Both the position numbers and the translations under genes were made by a program. 64,000 nucleotides of DNA, from positions 35,026 to 99,025 of the forward strand of contig NZ_JASLGE010000041.1 in NCBI RefSeq assembly GCF_030150285.1. The letters are read 5' to 3'. Below the pieces are notes generated by a model. It did not search any database and was not told the DNA's origin. It saw only the letters and a program-made list of their open reading frames with translations. This document shows, in pieces, positions 1 to 9,373 of the stretch. The DNA comes from Pseudomonas sp. Its GTDB lineage: Bacteria; Pseudomonadota; Gammaproteobacteria; Pseudomonadales; Pseudomonadaceae. Positions within the stretch are counted from its first letter, which is position 1. Every line of letters starts with the position of its first letter.

Positions 1-134
1 ACCAGCATCCGCCGGCTAACCCCCGACAACTCAGACAACGTACTTTGGCTCAGTTGCGCCAGCAGCCGCAGACGTCGAACGTTTTGGCTGACATGTTGCA
101 GTACCGAGGCACGCTGTGGATTTTCTTTGTGCAC
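1..134 (-). CDS. XRE-family transcriptional regulator, N-terminal part (cut by window edge)
   Basis: Only the first 44 codons are visible on the minus strand. The reading begins at a GTG at 134-132, preceded by a good Shine-Dalgarno AAGGTGAG about nine bases upstream. The peptide (VLQHVSQNVRRLRLL, then AQLSQSTLSELSGVSRRML) is a typical Cro/CI-type helix-turn-helix: a basic arginine-leucine helix followed by LSQSTLSELSGVS. In pseudomonads such regulators often carry a C-terminal cupin domain, which cannot be seen here. It is divergent from the DMT exporter at 219, so it probably controls that gene from the 84-bp space between them. The identification as a DNA-binding regulator is firm; the subfamily is not. 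Confidence 0.75.
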   Translation of the reverse strand, partial: MHKENPQRASVLQHVSQNVRRLRLLAQLSQSTLSELSGVSRRML

Positions 135-218
135 TATATTGCTCACCTTGTGGGGCTGCGCAGTATACTGCCCAGCTTTGGCGCATTGTGCGTCTCTCTT
201 CCAGTAGCGTGCAAGGTT

Positions 219-1157
219 ATGACGGCGTTGAAAACCTCCAGACTCGTGTCTTTGACTTCTCGGTTCAGCAAAGCGGAATGCGTGTTGATCCTGATCACCA
301 TGGTGTGGGGAGGCACGTTTCTTTTAGTCCAGCATGCGCTCACGGCCAGCGGCCCGATGTTTTTTGTGGGCCTGCGGTTTGCGGCAGCGGCGTGTATGGT
401 GGCGCTGTTTTCGGTGCGCCATTTGCGGGGTATCACGCTGTTTGAGGTCAAGGCCGGGGTTTTTATAGGGACGGCGATCATGTTGGGTTATGGCTTGCAA
501 ACCGTCGGCCTGCAGACCATTCCCAGCAGCCAGTCAGCCTTTATTACTGCGCTCTATGTGCCATTTGTGCCGTTGCTGCAATGGCTGGTACTGGGCCGTC
601 GGCCCGGCCTGATGCCGAGCTTGGGCATTATGCTGGCGTTCACCGGCCTGATGCTGTTGTCGGGGCCTAACGGCGCGTCGCTGAATTTCAGCCCTGGTGA
701 AATCGCAACGCTGATCAGCGCTGTCGCTATTGCGGCGGAAATCATTTTAATCAGTGCTTACGCGGGCAAGGTCGATGTTCGCCGGGTCACTGTGGTGCAA
801 CTGGCCACGGCTTCTATCCTGGCCTTTCTGATGATTGTGCCGACTCGCGAAGCGATCCCTGACTTTACATGGCTGCTGCTGGTCAGCGCCGTGGGCCTGG
901 GGGCCGCCAGTGCCATTATTCAAATTGCCATGAATTGGGCGCAGAAGAGCGTTTCACCTACCCGCGCCACGTTGATATACGCCGGCGAACCGGTGTGGGC
1001 AGGTATCGTTGGGCGCCTGGCGGGCGAGCGTTTGCCGGGCATTGCGCTGGTCGGGGCTGTATTGATTGTTGCGGCGGTCATCGTGAGTGAGTTAAAAACA
1101 AAGGTTAAAACACCCGACGCGTCAGAGAGCGACCCGGAAAACAAAGCCTGCGAATGA
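219..1157 (+). CDS. DMT-superfamily (EamA) transporter
   Basis: A 312-residue inner-membrane protein with about ten hydrophobic segments arranged as two EamA repeats. The first repeat starts at VLILITMVWGGTFLLVQHAL and contains the usual FVGLRFAAAA and SAFITALYVPFVPLL motifs; the second has ATLIYAGEPVWAGIVG. Members export metabolites, amino acids or drugs; the substrate here is unknown. I chose the ATG at 219 because an in-frame ATG at 45 would overlap the divergent regulator and give an unrelated N-terminus. The partial XRE regulator on the other strand is the likely controller. The tail after the last membrane segment is short and charged. Confidence 0.85.
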   Translation: MTALKTSRLVSLTSRFSKAECVLILITMVWGGTFLLVQHALTASGPMFFVGLRFAAAACMVALFSVRHLRGITLFEVKAGVFIGTAIMLGYGLQTVGLQTIPSSQSAFITALYVPFVPLLQWLVLGRRPGLMPSLGIMLAFTGLMLLSGPNGASLNFSPGEIATLISAVAIAAEIILISAYAGKVDVRRVTVVQLATASILAFLMIVPTREAIPDFTWLLLVSAVGLGAASAIIQIAMNWAQKSVSPTRATLIYAGEPVWAGIVGRLAGERLPGIALVGAVLIVAAVIVSELKTKVKTPDASESDPENKACE

Positions 1158-1336
1158 TGGACAGGCATTAATATTGCTTCCTCTGACTCACACTCAGGAG
1201 CGCTCGTACAAGGACGGAGTGGGCCTTCCTTCAAATGGTTTGCACACATTTTGTAGGATTCATCTGCAGCTTCACTGTTGGTGATCCTCCAACCGCCACG
1301 TATGATCGCTCACATACTCCTGCAGATTAGAAGCCT

Positions 1337-4261
1337 ATGTCCCTGATAGTTCTACTGCTTCTGCCCTTTATCGGCAGCTGTCTGGCGGCTGTTTTGCCGC
1401 ACAACGCCCGCAACAGTGAGTCGCTGTTGGCGGGTTTGATTGCATTGATCGGCACCCTGCAAGTCGCTCTGCTCTATCCGGAAATAGCCCATGGTGGCGT
1501 CATTCGCGAAGAGTACATGTGGCTGCCCAGCCTCGGCCTGAATTTTGTTCTGCGCATGGACGGCTTTGCCTGGTTGTTCTCCATTCTGGTGCTGGGCATC
1601 GGCACGCTGGTGTCGTTGTACGCCCGTTATTACATGTCACCCGAAGACCCGGTGCCGCGCTTTTTTGCGTTCTTTCTGGCCTTTATGGGGGCCATGCTCG
1701 GCCTTGTGCTGTCGGGCAACCTGATCCAGATCGTATTTTTCTGGGAGCTCACCAGCCTCTTTTCATTCTTGTTGATCGGTTACTGGCACCATCGCTCCGA
1801 CGCCCGGCGCGGTGCCTATATGGCGTTGATGGTCACCGGCGCAGGCGGGCTGTGCCTGCTGGCGGGGGTTATCCTGCTGGGCCATGTGGTGGGCAGCTAT
1901 GATCTGGATGCCGTGCTCGCGGCAGGTGACAAGATCCGCGCGCACACTTTGTACCCGATCCTGCTGCCGCTCATTCTGATTGGCGCGCTCAGCAAAAGTG
2001 CGCAGTTCCCGTTTCATTTCTGGCTGCCCCATGCCATGGCGGCACCGACCCCCGTTTCGGCTTACCTGCACTCGGCAACGATGGTGAAGGCCGGCGTGTT
2101 TTTGCTGGCACGCCTGTGGCCCTCCCTGTCCGGCAGCGAAGAGTGGTTCTGGATTGTCAGCGGTGCCGGAGCCTGCACCCTGGTGTTGGGCGCGTATTGC
2201 GCCATGTTTCAGAACGATCTCAAAGGCCTGCTGGCCTATTCAACCATCAGCCACCTGGGCCTGATTACGTTGCTGCTGGGCCTTAACAGCCCGCTGGCCG
2301 CCGTGGCCGCCGTGTTTCATATTCTTAACCACGCCACCTTCAAGGCCTCACTGTTTATGGCGGCGGGCATCATCGACCACGAGAGCGGCACGCGCGACAT
2401 TCGCAAACTCAGTGGCCTGTTCAAGCTCATGCCTTACACCGCGACCCTGGCCATGGTGGCCAGTGCTTCGATGGCGGGTGTGCCGCTGCTTAACGGTTTC
2501 CTGTCCAAAGAAATGTTTTTTGCCGAAACCGTGTTTATCAACTCCACGGCCTGGGTTGAAATTGCCCTGCCCGTGGTGGCCACGATCGCCGGTACGTTCA
2601 GCGTGGCGTATGCCTTGCGCTTTACCGTGGATGTGTTCTTCGGCCCGCCGGCCACCGACCTGCCGCATACCCCGCACGAGCCTCCGCGCTGGATGCGGGC
2701 ACCGGTGGAGTTGTTGGTGTTTACCTGCCTGATGGTCGGGATTTTCCCGGCGCAAACCGTCGGCCCCTTGCTGGCGGCTGCCGCACAACCGGTGGTGGGC
2801 GGGCCCTTGCCAGAGTACAGCCTGGCGATCTGGCACGGTTTGAACGCGCCGATGATCATGAGCCTGATCGCCATGTCTGGCGGTATTGTGTTGTATGTGC
2901 TGTTGCGCAAGCAGCTCAAGCTCGATCGTTTCCCGTTCCCGCCACTGATCCAGTATTTCAATGGCAAACGCTTCTTTGAACGCGCGCTGGTGATGATCAT
3001 GCGCCGGGCGCGCCGTATCGAACGGCGTATCAGCACCCAGCGCCTGCAAACGCAATTGTTCCTGCTGATTCTGATGGCCGTGATTGCGGGCCTGATTCCG
3101 ATGTTCTACAGCGGCCTGAGCTGGGGCGACCGGCCCAAGATTCCCGGATCGATTGTGTTTGTAACGCTGTGGTTACTGGCCATCGCATGTGCACTCGGCG
3201 CTGCCTGGCAAGCCAAGTACCACCGGCTGGCGGCCCTGACGATGGTCAGCGTGTGCGGCCTGATGACCTGCGTGACCTTTGTGTGGTTCTCCGCGCCGGA
3301 CCTGGCGCTGACCCAACTGGTGGTTGAGGTGGTCACCACTGTTCTGATCCTGCTGGGCTTGCGCTGGCTGCCCCGGCGGATCGAAGAGGTGTCGCCATTG
3401 CCGGGCACCCTGAACAAGGCACGGATACGCCGCCTGCGGGACTTGCTGCTGTCGACGCTGGTCGGTGGCGGCATGGCACTGCTCAGCTACGCCATGCTCA
3501 CCCGGCAGACGCCCAATGACATTTCCTCGTTCTACCTCAGCCGGGCGTTGCCCGAAGGCGGCGGCAGCAACGTGGTCAATGTGATGCTCGTTGACTTCCG
3601 GGGCTTTGACACCCTGGGTGAGATCACCGTACTGGCCGCCGTGGCCTTGACCGTGTTCGCCCTGTTGCGCCGCTTCCGCCCGCCCAAAGAGAGCATGCAA
3701 CTGCCGGCGCAACAGCGTCAGTTGGCTAAGGATGTGGTTACCGACCTGGTCAACCCGCGCAGCGCCAGCGACACCGCGCTGGGCTTTATGATGGTGCCTG
3801 CCGTGTTGGTGCGCTTGCTGTTGCCTATCGCGTTTGTGGTGTCGATGTACCTGTTTATGCGCGGCCACAACCAGCCGGGTGGCGGTTTCGTTGCCGGCCT
3901 GGTGATGTCGGTGGCGTTTATCCTGCAGTACATGGTGGCCGGCACGCAGTGGGTTGAAGCGCAGATGAGCCTGCGACCGTTGCGCTGGATGGGCACGGGG
4001 CTGTTGTTCGCCACGGTGACCGGCCTGGGCGCGATCCCGCTGGGTTATCCGTTCCTGACCACGCACACCGCGCACTTCACGTTGCCGCTGCTGGGCGAGA
4101 TTCACGTGGCCAGCGCGCTGTTCTTCGACATCGGCGTGTTCGCCGTGGTGGTGGGCGCGACCCTGTTGATTCTCACGGCGCTGGCTCACCAGTCCGTGCG
4201 TGCCCACCGGCCGAGCAACCAGCCGGTGACTCAATCTGACCCTACTGCAGGAGCCGCCTGA
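1337..4261 (+). CDS. mnhA: Mrp-type Na+(K+)/H+ antiporter subunit A fused to subunit B
   Basis: A 974-residue polytopic protein, the largest subunit of the multi-subunit Mrp/Mnh/Pha cation-proton antiporter. The N-terminal two thirds is the complex-I NuoL-like proton antiporter domain, with WELTS (Glu137, the conserved essential glutamate) and LSKSAQFPFHFWLPHAM (Lys220, His231). From about residue 620 there is the MrpA C-terminal region, and from about residue 810 a complete MnhB domain (VRLLLPIAFVVSMYLFMRGHNQPGGGF). The fusion explains the absence of a separate subunit B gene; it is the group-2 (PhaAB-like) layout. Its stop TGA overlaps the start of subunit C by one base. The operon supports pH and sodium or potassium homeostasis. 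Confidence 0.95.
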   Translation: MSLIVLLLLPFIGSCLAAVLPHNARNSESLLAGLIALIGTLQVALLYPEIAHGGVIREEYMWLPSLGLNFVLRMDGFAWLFSILVLGIGTLVSLYARYYMSPEDPVPRFFAFFLAFMGAMLGLVLSGNLIQIVFFWELTSLFSFLLIGYWHHRSDARRGAYMALMVTGAGGLCLLAGVILLGHVVGSYDLDAVLAAGDKIRAHTLYPILLPLILIGALSKSAQFPFHFWLPHAMAAPTPVSAYLHSATMVKAGVFLLARLWPSLSGSEEWFWIVSGAGACTLVLGAYCAMFQNDLKGLLAYSTISHLGLITLLLGLNSPLAAVAAVFHILNHATFKASLFMAAGIIDHESGTRDIRKLSGLFKLMPYTATLAMVASASMAGVPLLNGFLSKEMFFAETVFINSTAWVEIALPVVATIAGTFSVAYALRFTVDVFFGPPATDLPHTPHEPPRWMRAPVELLVFTCLMVGIFPAQTVGPLLAAAAQPVVGGPLPEYSLAIWHGLNAPMIMSLIAMSGGIVLYVLLRKQLKLDRFPFPPLIQYFNGKRFFERALVMIMRRARRIERRISTQRLQTQLFLLILMAVIAGLIPMFYSGLSWGDRPKIPGSIVFVTLWLLAIACALGAAWQAKYHRLAALTMVSVCGLMTCVTFVWFSAPDLALTQLVVEVVTTVLILLGLRWLPRRIEEVSPLPGTLNKARIRRLRDLLLSTLVGGGMALLSYAMLTRQTPNDISSFYLSRALPEGGGSNVVNVMLVDFRGFDTLGEITVLAAVALTVFALLRRFRPPKESMQLPAQQRQLAKDVVTDLVNPRSASDTALGFMMVPAVLVRLLLPIAFVVSMYLFMRGHNQPGGGFVAGLVMSVAFILQYMVAGTQWVEAQMSLRPLRWMGTGLLFATVTGLGAIPLGYPFLTTHTAHFTLPLLGEIHVASALFFDIGVFAVVVGATLLILTALAHQSVRAHRPSNQPVTQSDPTAGAA

Positions 4262-4605
4262 TGGAAGAAGTCATCGCTATCGCTATCGGGGTTCTGGCTG
4301 CCTCAGGCACCTGGCTGGTATTACGCCCCCGAACCTTTCAAGTGGTGATGGGGCTGTGCCTGCTGTCGTATGGCGTGAACCTGTTCATCTTCAGCATGGG
4401 CAGCCTGTTTATCGGCAAGGAGCCTGTGATCAAAAACGGCGTACCCCAGGATTTGCTCAACTACACCGACCCGTTGCCCCAGGCGCTGGTGCTTACGGCC
4501 ATCGTCATCAGTTTTGCCATGACCGCGCTGTTTCTGGTGGTCTTGCTGGCCTCGCGGGGCCTGACCGGTACCGACCACGTGGATGGCCGGGAGCCTAAAG
4601 AATGA
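4261..4605 (+). CDS. mnhC: Mrp antiporter subunit C
   Basis: A 114-residue NuoK-like membrane protein with three hydrophobic helices. The motif QALVLTAIVISFAMTALFLVVLL is the conserved NuoK/MnhC core, and GLCLLSYGVNLFIFSMG is the first conserved block. It starts inside the stop codon of subunit A and overlaps the start of subunit D by four bases, so translation is coupled. In the complex it sits between subunits A and D. Its length agrees with the family (about 110 residues). Confidence 0.95.
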   Translation: MEEVIAIAIGVLAASGTWLVLRPRTFQVVMGLCLLSYGVNLFIFSMGSLFIGKEPVIKNGVPQDLLNYTDPLPQALVLTAIVISFAMTALFLVVLLASRGLTGTDHVDGREPKE

Positions 4606-6287
4606 ATTTGATGCCGCACCTGATTGTCGCGCCTATCCTGCTTCCCCTGCTAACCGCTGCCTGCATGCTGTTGCTGGGCGAAAAACACCGCCCGTTGAAA
4701 GCCCGAATCAACCTGATCTCAACCTTGATCGGCCTGGTCATTTCCGTGCTGTTGCTGAACTGGACCCAGCAACAAGGCAGCCCGGCGTCGATCGGCGTGT
4801 ACCTGCCGAGCAACTGGGATGTGCCGTTCGGCATTGTGCTGGTGGTTGATCGCCTGTCCGCGCTGATGCTGGTGCTGACCGGCGTGATCGCAACCTGTGC
4901 GCTGCTGTTTGCCATGGCCCGCTGGGACCGCGCCGGGGCCAGTTTCCATGCGTTGTTCCAGATACAACTGATGGGCCTGTACGGGGCCTTCCTGACGGCC
5001 GACCTGTTTAACCTGTTCGTGTTTTTCGAGGTGCTGCTGGCCGCGTCTTACGGGCTGATGCTGCACGGCTCGGGCAAGTCGCGGGTGTCGGCGGGCCTGC
5101 ATTACATCTCCATCAACCTGCTGGCCTCGTCGCTGTTCCTGATTGGCGCTGCGCTGATTTATGGCGTTACCGGCACGCTGAACATGGCCGACCTGGCGCT
5201 TAAAATCCCGCTGGTGCCCGAGGCGGATCGCGGGCTGTTGCACGCCGGTGCCGCGATTCTGGCGGTGGCGTTTCTGGCCAAGGCCGGCATGTGGCCGCTG
5301 AACTTCTGGCTGGTACCGGCGTATTCGTCGGCCAGCGCACCGGTGGCGGCACTGTTCGCGATCATGACCAAGGTGGGGATCTACACCGTGCTGCGGCTGT
5401 GGACCCTGCTGTTTTCGGGGCAGGCCGGCGCTTCGGCGTACTTTGCCAGCGACTGGCTGATCTATGGCGGCATGGCGACGATTGTCTGCGCTTCCATTGC
5501 GATTTTGGCGGCGCAGCGGCTGGAGCGCATGGCCAGCCTGAGCATTCTGGTTTCAGCCGGTATTTTGCTGTCGGCGGTGGGCTTCGCCCAGCCCAACCTG
5601 ACGGCTGCTGCCCTGTTCTACCTGGTGAGTTCCACGATGGCCCTCAGCGCGTTGTTCCTGCTGGCCGAACTGATCGAGCGCTCGCGTTCGTCCACGGAAG
5701 CACCGATGGATGAAGACGTCGAGCCGGTGATTATTGTGGTCGACCCGCTGACCCCGCCACGGGGCACCAACCTGGACGATGACCAGAAGGTGGTGGTGGG
5801 GCAGATTATCCCGTGGGCGATGGCGTTCCTGGGGCTGAGCTTTATCGCGTGCGCCCTGTTGATCATCGGCATGCCGCCGTTGTCCGGGTTTATCGCCAAG
5901 CTCAGCCTGCTCAATGCCCTGCTCAACCCGCTGGGCTTGGGCAATGCCAGCGACGCGCCCATCTCGACCGCGGCGTGGAGCCTGCTCACGCTGTTGATTC
6001 TCTCGGGGCTGGTGTCGCTGATCGCGTTCTCGCGCCTGGGCATTCAACGCTTCTGGACGCCGCTTGAGCGTGCCTCACCGATCATGCGCCGCATTGAATG
6101 CGTGCCCATTGTGCTGCTGCTGGGCCTGTGCGTGCTGCTGACGTTCAAGGCCGAGCCGGTGCTGCGCTACACCCAGGCCGCTGCCGACACCCTCAATAAC
6201 CCCGAGCAGTATGTGATGGCGGTGATTGGCACCCGTCCCGTACCGAGCCCGCAAACCAAAGCCGCGCTGCAGGAGGCTCAGCCATGA
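4602..6287 (+). CDS. mnhD: Mrp antiporter subunit D
   Basis: A 561-residue NuoM/NuoN-like antiporter subunit with about fourteen membrane segments. Conserved features are FVFFEVLLAASYGLMLHG (the membrane glutamate of the proton path), FLAKAGMWPLNFWLVPAYSSA and GIYTVLRLWTLLF. A hydrophilic stretch around residues 365-400 rich in acidic residues (APMDEDVEP, NLDDDQK) separates the main domain from the last helices, and makes this protein somewhat longer than the usual 500 residues. It overlaps both neighbours by four bases (ATGA) within the six-gene operon. Together with subunit A it is thought to carry the ions. Confidence 0.95.
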   Translation: MNLMPHLIVAPILLPLLTAACMLLLGEKHRPLKARINLISTLIGLVISVLLLNWTQQQGSPASIGVYLPSNWDVPFGIVLVVDRLSALMLVLTGVIATCALLFAMARWDRAGASFHALFQIQLMGLYGAFLTADLFNLFVFFEVLLAASYGLMLHGSGKSRVSAGLHYISINLLASSLFLIGAALIYGVTGTLNMADLALKIPLVPEADRGLLHAGAAILAVAFLAKAGMWPLNFWLVPAYSSASAPVAALFAIMTKVGIYTVLRLWTLLFSGQAGASAYFASDWLIYGGMATIVCASIAILAAQRLERMASLSILVSAGILLSAVGFAQPNLTAAALFYLVSSTMALSALFLLAELIERSRSSTEAPMDEDVEPVIIVVDPLTPPRGTNLDDDQKVVVGQIIPWAMAFLGLSFIACALLIIGMPPLSGFIAKLSLLNALLNPLGLGNASDAPISTAAWSLLTLLILSGLVSLIAFSRLGIQRFWTPLERASPIMRRIECVPIVLLLGLCVLLTFKAEPVLRYTQAAADTLNNPEQYVMAVIGTRPVPSPQTKAALQEAQP

Positions 6288-6772
6288 AGCGCCTGTTTCC
6301 TGCCCCTTGGTTGTCCTTGGCCCTGTGGGTGCTGTGGCTGTTGCTTAACCTGTCGCTGAGCGCTGGCAACTTGCTACTGGGCGCGGCATTGGCCTTTCTC
6401 GCCCCGCTGATGTTTGCACCGCTGCGGCCACTGCCCATTCGCATCCGTCACCCGGGCGTGATCCTCAAGCTGTTTTTCGGCGTGGGTCGGGATGTGGTGG
6501 TGTCCAATATTGCAGTGGCCTGGGGCGTGCTTCGGGCCGGCAAGCACCCGCCCCGCTCGCGCTTTATCAAAATCCCGCTGGACCTGCGCGATGCCAACGG
6601 CCTGGCCGCCCTGTCGATGATAACCACCGTGGTGCCGGGCACCATCTGGTCCGAACTGGCGCTGGACCGCAGCGTGTTGTTGTTGCACGTGTTCGACCTG
6701 GATGACGAAGCGCAGTTTATCCAGCACTTCAAAGACGCCTACGAACGCCCACTGATGGAGATCTTTGAATGA
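6284..6772 (+). CDS. mnhE: Mrp antiporter subunit E
   Basis: A 162-residue MnhE-family protein with two or three N-terminal membrane helices (WLSLALWVLWLLLNLSLSAG) and a cytoplasmic C-terminal domain. The conserved block GLAALSMITTVVPGTIWSEL followed by LLLHVFDLDD is diagnostic. It overlaps subunits D and F by four bases each, so all six genes are translationally coupled. The role in the complex is structural or in assembly according to work on other Mrp systems; nothing here departs from the family. Confidence 0.95.
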   Translation: MKRLFPAPWLSLALWVLWLLLNLSLSAGNLLLGAALAFLAPLMFAPLRPLPIRIRHPGVILKLFFGVGRDVVVSNIAVAWGVLRAGKHPPRSRFIKIPLDLRDANGLAALSMITTVVPGTIWSELALDRSVLLLHVFDLDDEAQFIQHFKDAYERPLMEIFE

Positions 6773-7047
6773 GCGCCCTGCTCTCCACAGCCATCGTTAT
6801 CAGCCTGTTTGTGTTCAGCCTGGCGATGGTATTGACCGTGATTCGGCTGTTTAAAGGCCCTTCTGCCCAGGACCGGGTGTTGGCGCTGGACTACCTGTAT
6901 ATCCTCGCCATGTTGATGATGCTGGTGCTGGGTATTCGTTATGCCAGTGACACGTACTTTGAAGGGGCGATGCTGATCGCCCTGTTCGGATTTGTCGGTT
7001 CTTTTGCGCTGGCCAAATTCCTGCTGCGTGGCGAGGTGATCGAATGA
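6769..7047 (+). CDS. mnhF: Mrp antiporter subunit F
   Basis: A 92-residue protein with three membrane helices. The pattern RLFKGPSAQDRVLALDYL is the signature of MnhF/PhaF, which includes the conserved aspartate of GPSxxDR. It lies between subunits E and G with ATGA overlaps at both ends. Length and motif match the family closely. In Bacillus MrpF has been tied to bile-salt efflux; whether that applies here is unknown. Confidence 0.94.
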   Translation: MSALLSTAIVISLFVFSLAMVLTVIRLFKGPSAQDRVLALDYLYILAMLMMLVLGIRYASDTYFEGAMLIALFGFVGSFALAKFLLRGEVIE

Positions 7048-7415
7048 ATTCACTCAGTGAGTTATCGCTGTGGATTGAAATACCCGTGGCGGCCCTGCTG
7101 ATCCTCAGCAGCCTGTTTGCGCTGACCGGGGCTGTGGGGTTGTTGCGCCTGAAGTCGTTCTTTCAGCGCATGCACCCGCCCGCGCTGGCTTCAACGCTGG
7201 GGGCATGGTGCGTGGCACTGGCCTCGATCCTGTACTTCTCGGCGCTCAAATCCACACCTGTGCTGCACGCCTGGCTGATCCCGATTTTGCTGGCCATCAC
7301 CGTGCCCGTGACCACCTTGTTGCTGGCCCGCACCTCCCTGTTCCGCAAGCGCATGGCCAATGAAGATGTGCCCGCGGAAGTCAGCAGCGGCGGCCGCAAC
7401 GAAGGCGGCAGCTAA
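7044..7415 (+). CDS. mnhG: Mrp antiporter subunit G (last gene of operon)
   Basis: A 123-residue MnhG/PhaG protein with three hydrophobic helices and the signature GAVGLLRLKSFFQRMHPPALASTLG. The C-terminal tail (ANEDVPAEVSSGGRNEGGS) is polar and probably cytoplasmic. It is the last gene of the six-gene operon (AB fusion, C, D, E, F, G); the repeat cluster at 7,416 follows directly. Family assignment is secure. Confidence 0.94.
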   Translation: MNSLSELSLWIEIPVAALLILSSLFALTGAVGLLRLKSFFQRMHPPALASTLGAWCVALASILYFSALKSTPVLHAWLIPILLAITVPVTTLLLARTSLFRKRMANEDVPAEVSSGGRNEGGS

Positions 7416-8037
7416 CCCCCCAGCCGCCTGTCGCGGCGATTGCTCGCGATCTCATCAACATCAAAAGATCGCGAGCAAGCTGTAGTGGTCCAGCGTTTGT
7501 AGGAACGAGCTTGCTCGTGATCTGTTGATCTGGTTTTTGATCCAAGGGCCCCTTAAACCACGCTGGCCTCACACAAAGCTTTTAAAGATCAAAAGATCGC
7601 GAGCAAGCTCGCTCCTACGGATAACGGATGGCAGCGTTTGTAGGAACGAGCTTGCTCGTGATCTGTTGATCTGGTTTTTGATCTAAAAGGGCCCCCTTAA
7701 ACCACGCTGGCCGAACGCAGGTTTTGCGCAGTGGGTAACCCGGCAGGATGCCGGGTTACCCGCGACACGGCCAAGGATGGCCGATCGCGGCGGGCCCACG
7801 GAGCAAAGCCTGTGGTGAGGGCATGCCGAGCCACAGCGAGGCACCGAGTGGTAGGAGCATGAGCGTTTGGTTACTTTGCGCTCCATCAAAGTAACACGGC
7901 GTAAAGCCGGAACCTCAAGTGGCCGTGACCGCAGCAATGGATCTGGTTGCTGAACGACAGCGCGGCGTCATTGAGCTTTTAAAGATCAACAGATCGCGAG
8001 CAATCGAGCGTCGACCGGCCCTCCTAAAGGTCCGCTG
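7416..8037. repeat. Intergenic repeat cluster (REP-like hairpins, duplicated 75-bp unit, Pseudomonas intergenic palindromes)
   Basis: No gene is supported in these 622 bases. About five hairpin units built on GATCGCGAGCAAGCT and its complement AGCTTGCTCG(T/C)GATC occur at about 7,440, 7,466, 7,500, 7,592 and 7,645, the usual REP/BIME form of fluorescent pseudomonads. A block of about 75 bp starting CAGCGTTTGTAGGAACGAGC is present twice in direct orientation (about 7,491-7,567 and 7,633-7,712). A perfect 12-bp stem lies at 7,733-7,744 and 7,750-7,761 (loop AGGAT). From about 7,760 to 7,930 follows another type of intergenic repeat (GGCCAAGGATGGCC, then a segment ending near CGGAACCTCAAGTGGCCGT) that resembles a family common in fluorescent pseudomonads. 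The hairpins probably end the Mrp transcript and the convergent nadA transcript. Confidence 0.8.
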
Positions 8038-9096
8038 TTAAGCGTTACCCGCCAGTTTCAAGCGTGCCGCCTGGGTGAAGTCCAACATGCGCTTGAGCGG
8101 GCGAACGGCGTGGGGCACCAGCGCCGGGTCGACAAAGACTTCGTTCGTGCCCTGTTGCAGGCACTCCAGGGTGCGTTCCAGCGTGTTCATGGCCATCCAC
8201 GGGCAATGCGCGCAACTGCGGCATGCCGCGCCGTTACCAGCGGTCGGTGCCTCGATAAAGACTTTGTCCGGGCACAGTTGCTGCATCTTGTAGAAGATGC
8301 CCCGATCGGTCGCCACGATAAACGTCTTGTTCGGCAGGTTCTGTGCGGCGGCAATCAGTTGGCTGGTGGAACCCACGGCATCGGCCAGGTCAATCACCGA
8401 CTCCGGCGACTCCGGGTGCACCAGAATCGCGGCTTCCGGGTACAGCGCCTTCATGTCTTCAAGCTGCTTGGACTTGAACTCCTCATGGACGATGCACGCA
8501 CCGTCCCACAGCAACATGTCGGCCCCCGTCTGGCGCTGAATGTAACGGCCCAGGTGCTTGTCCGGCCCCCAAATGATTTTCTCACCGTTGTCCATCAGGC
8601 TTTCGACGATTTCCAGCGCACAACTGGACGTCACCACCCAGTCGGCCCGCGCCTTGACCGCCGCCGAGGTGTTGGCATACACCACCACGGTGCGTTCCGG
8701 GTGTTGATCGCAGAACGCCGAGAACGCTTCCACCGGGCACCCCAGGTCAAGGGAGCAGGTTGCTTCCAGCGTCGGCATGAGAATACGTTTTTCAGGGGTG
8801 AGAATTTTTGCCGTCTCGCCCATAAAGCGCACGCCCGCCACCAAAATGGTCTTGGCCGGGTGGGCCGCGCCAAAGCGGGCCATTTCCAGCGAGTCGGACA
8901 CGCAGCCGCCGGTCTCTTCGGCCAAGGCCTGAATCACCGGGTCACAGTAAAAATGCGCCACCAGCACCGCGTTGCGGGCCTTGAGTTCGGCAGCAATGTC
9001 AGCCCGCAGAGTCGCCTCTTGCGCAGCCGTCAGGGGTTGGGGTTGCTTGGCATCAAGGTGGGCTTGAACCAGAAGTCGTTCAGAAATTTGCGTCAT
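8038..9096 (-). CDS. nadA: Quinolinate synthase A
   Basis: A 352-residue NadA, which condenses iminoaspartate with dihydroxyacetone phosphate to quinolinate in NAD biosynthesis. The [4Fe-4S] ligands are visible as Cys114 (EATCSLDLGC), Cys201 (DGACIVHEEF) and Cys298 within CRSCAHCPW, matching the pattern known for E. coli NadA. AHFYCDP near residue 48 and the NTSAAVKA block are also conserved. Length is normal. It is a single gene on the minus strand, transcribed toward the repeat cluster; upstream lies a 277-bp region shared with the divergent OsmC-YcaO gene that must hold both promoters. Confidence 0.97.
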   Translation of the reverse strand: MTQISERLLVQAHLDAKQPQPLTAAQEATLRADIAAELKARNAVLVAHFYCDPVIQALAEETGGCVSDSLEMARFGAAHPAKTILVAGVRFMGETAKILTPEKRILMPTLEATCSLDLGCPVEAFSAFCDQHPERTVVVYANTSAAVKARADWVVTSSCALEIVESLMDNGEKIIWGPDKHLGRYIQRQTGADMLLWDGACIVHEEFKSKQLEDMKALYPEAAILVHPESPESVIDLADAVGSTSQLIAAAQNLPNKTFIVATDRGIFYKMQQLCPDKVFIEAPTAGNGAACRSCAHCPWMAMNTLERTLECLQQGTNEVFVDPALVPHAVRPLKRMLDFTQAARLKLAGNA

Positions 9097-9373
9097 GTTC
9101 GCAAGACCTGCAAGCGCTAGTGCGCGAAAGTCGAGTGTACCACCGGCTCCGGACTATCAAGTCCCGCCGGGAGAATGTGTGTTATCAGGCACGGGACAGC
9201 GGTTTAGCGCGCTAAGGCTACAGAATATGCAGGGGATTCAAAAGTTTATTGTCACAATCACAACCCCATTACCACACTCCAAAGCGTCAATCGCGGCACA
9301 TGAGTACTTTTATGCACACGCGCACGCCATAATGGCGGCCAATTTGTTTCTCACGTTATGCTGGTAATTCCCC

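Noticed and set aside
45..218. Upstream in-frame start for the DMT exporter
   Set aside because: It overlaps the divergent XRE gene and adds 58 residues that do not fit the family N-terminus.
7416..8037. CRISPR array
   Set aside because: The repeats are imperfect palindromes with irregular spacing and no unique spacers of constant length; no cas gene is near.
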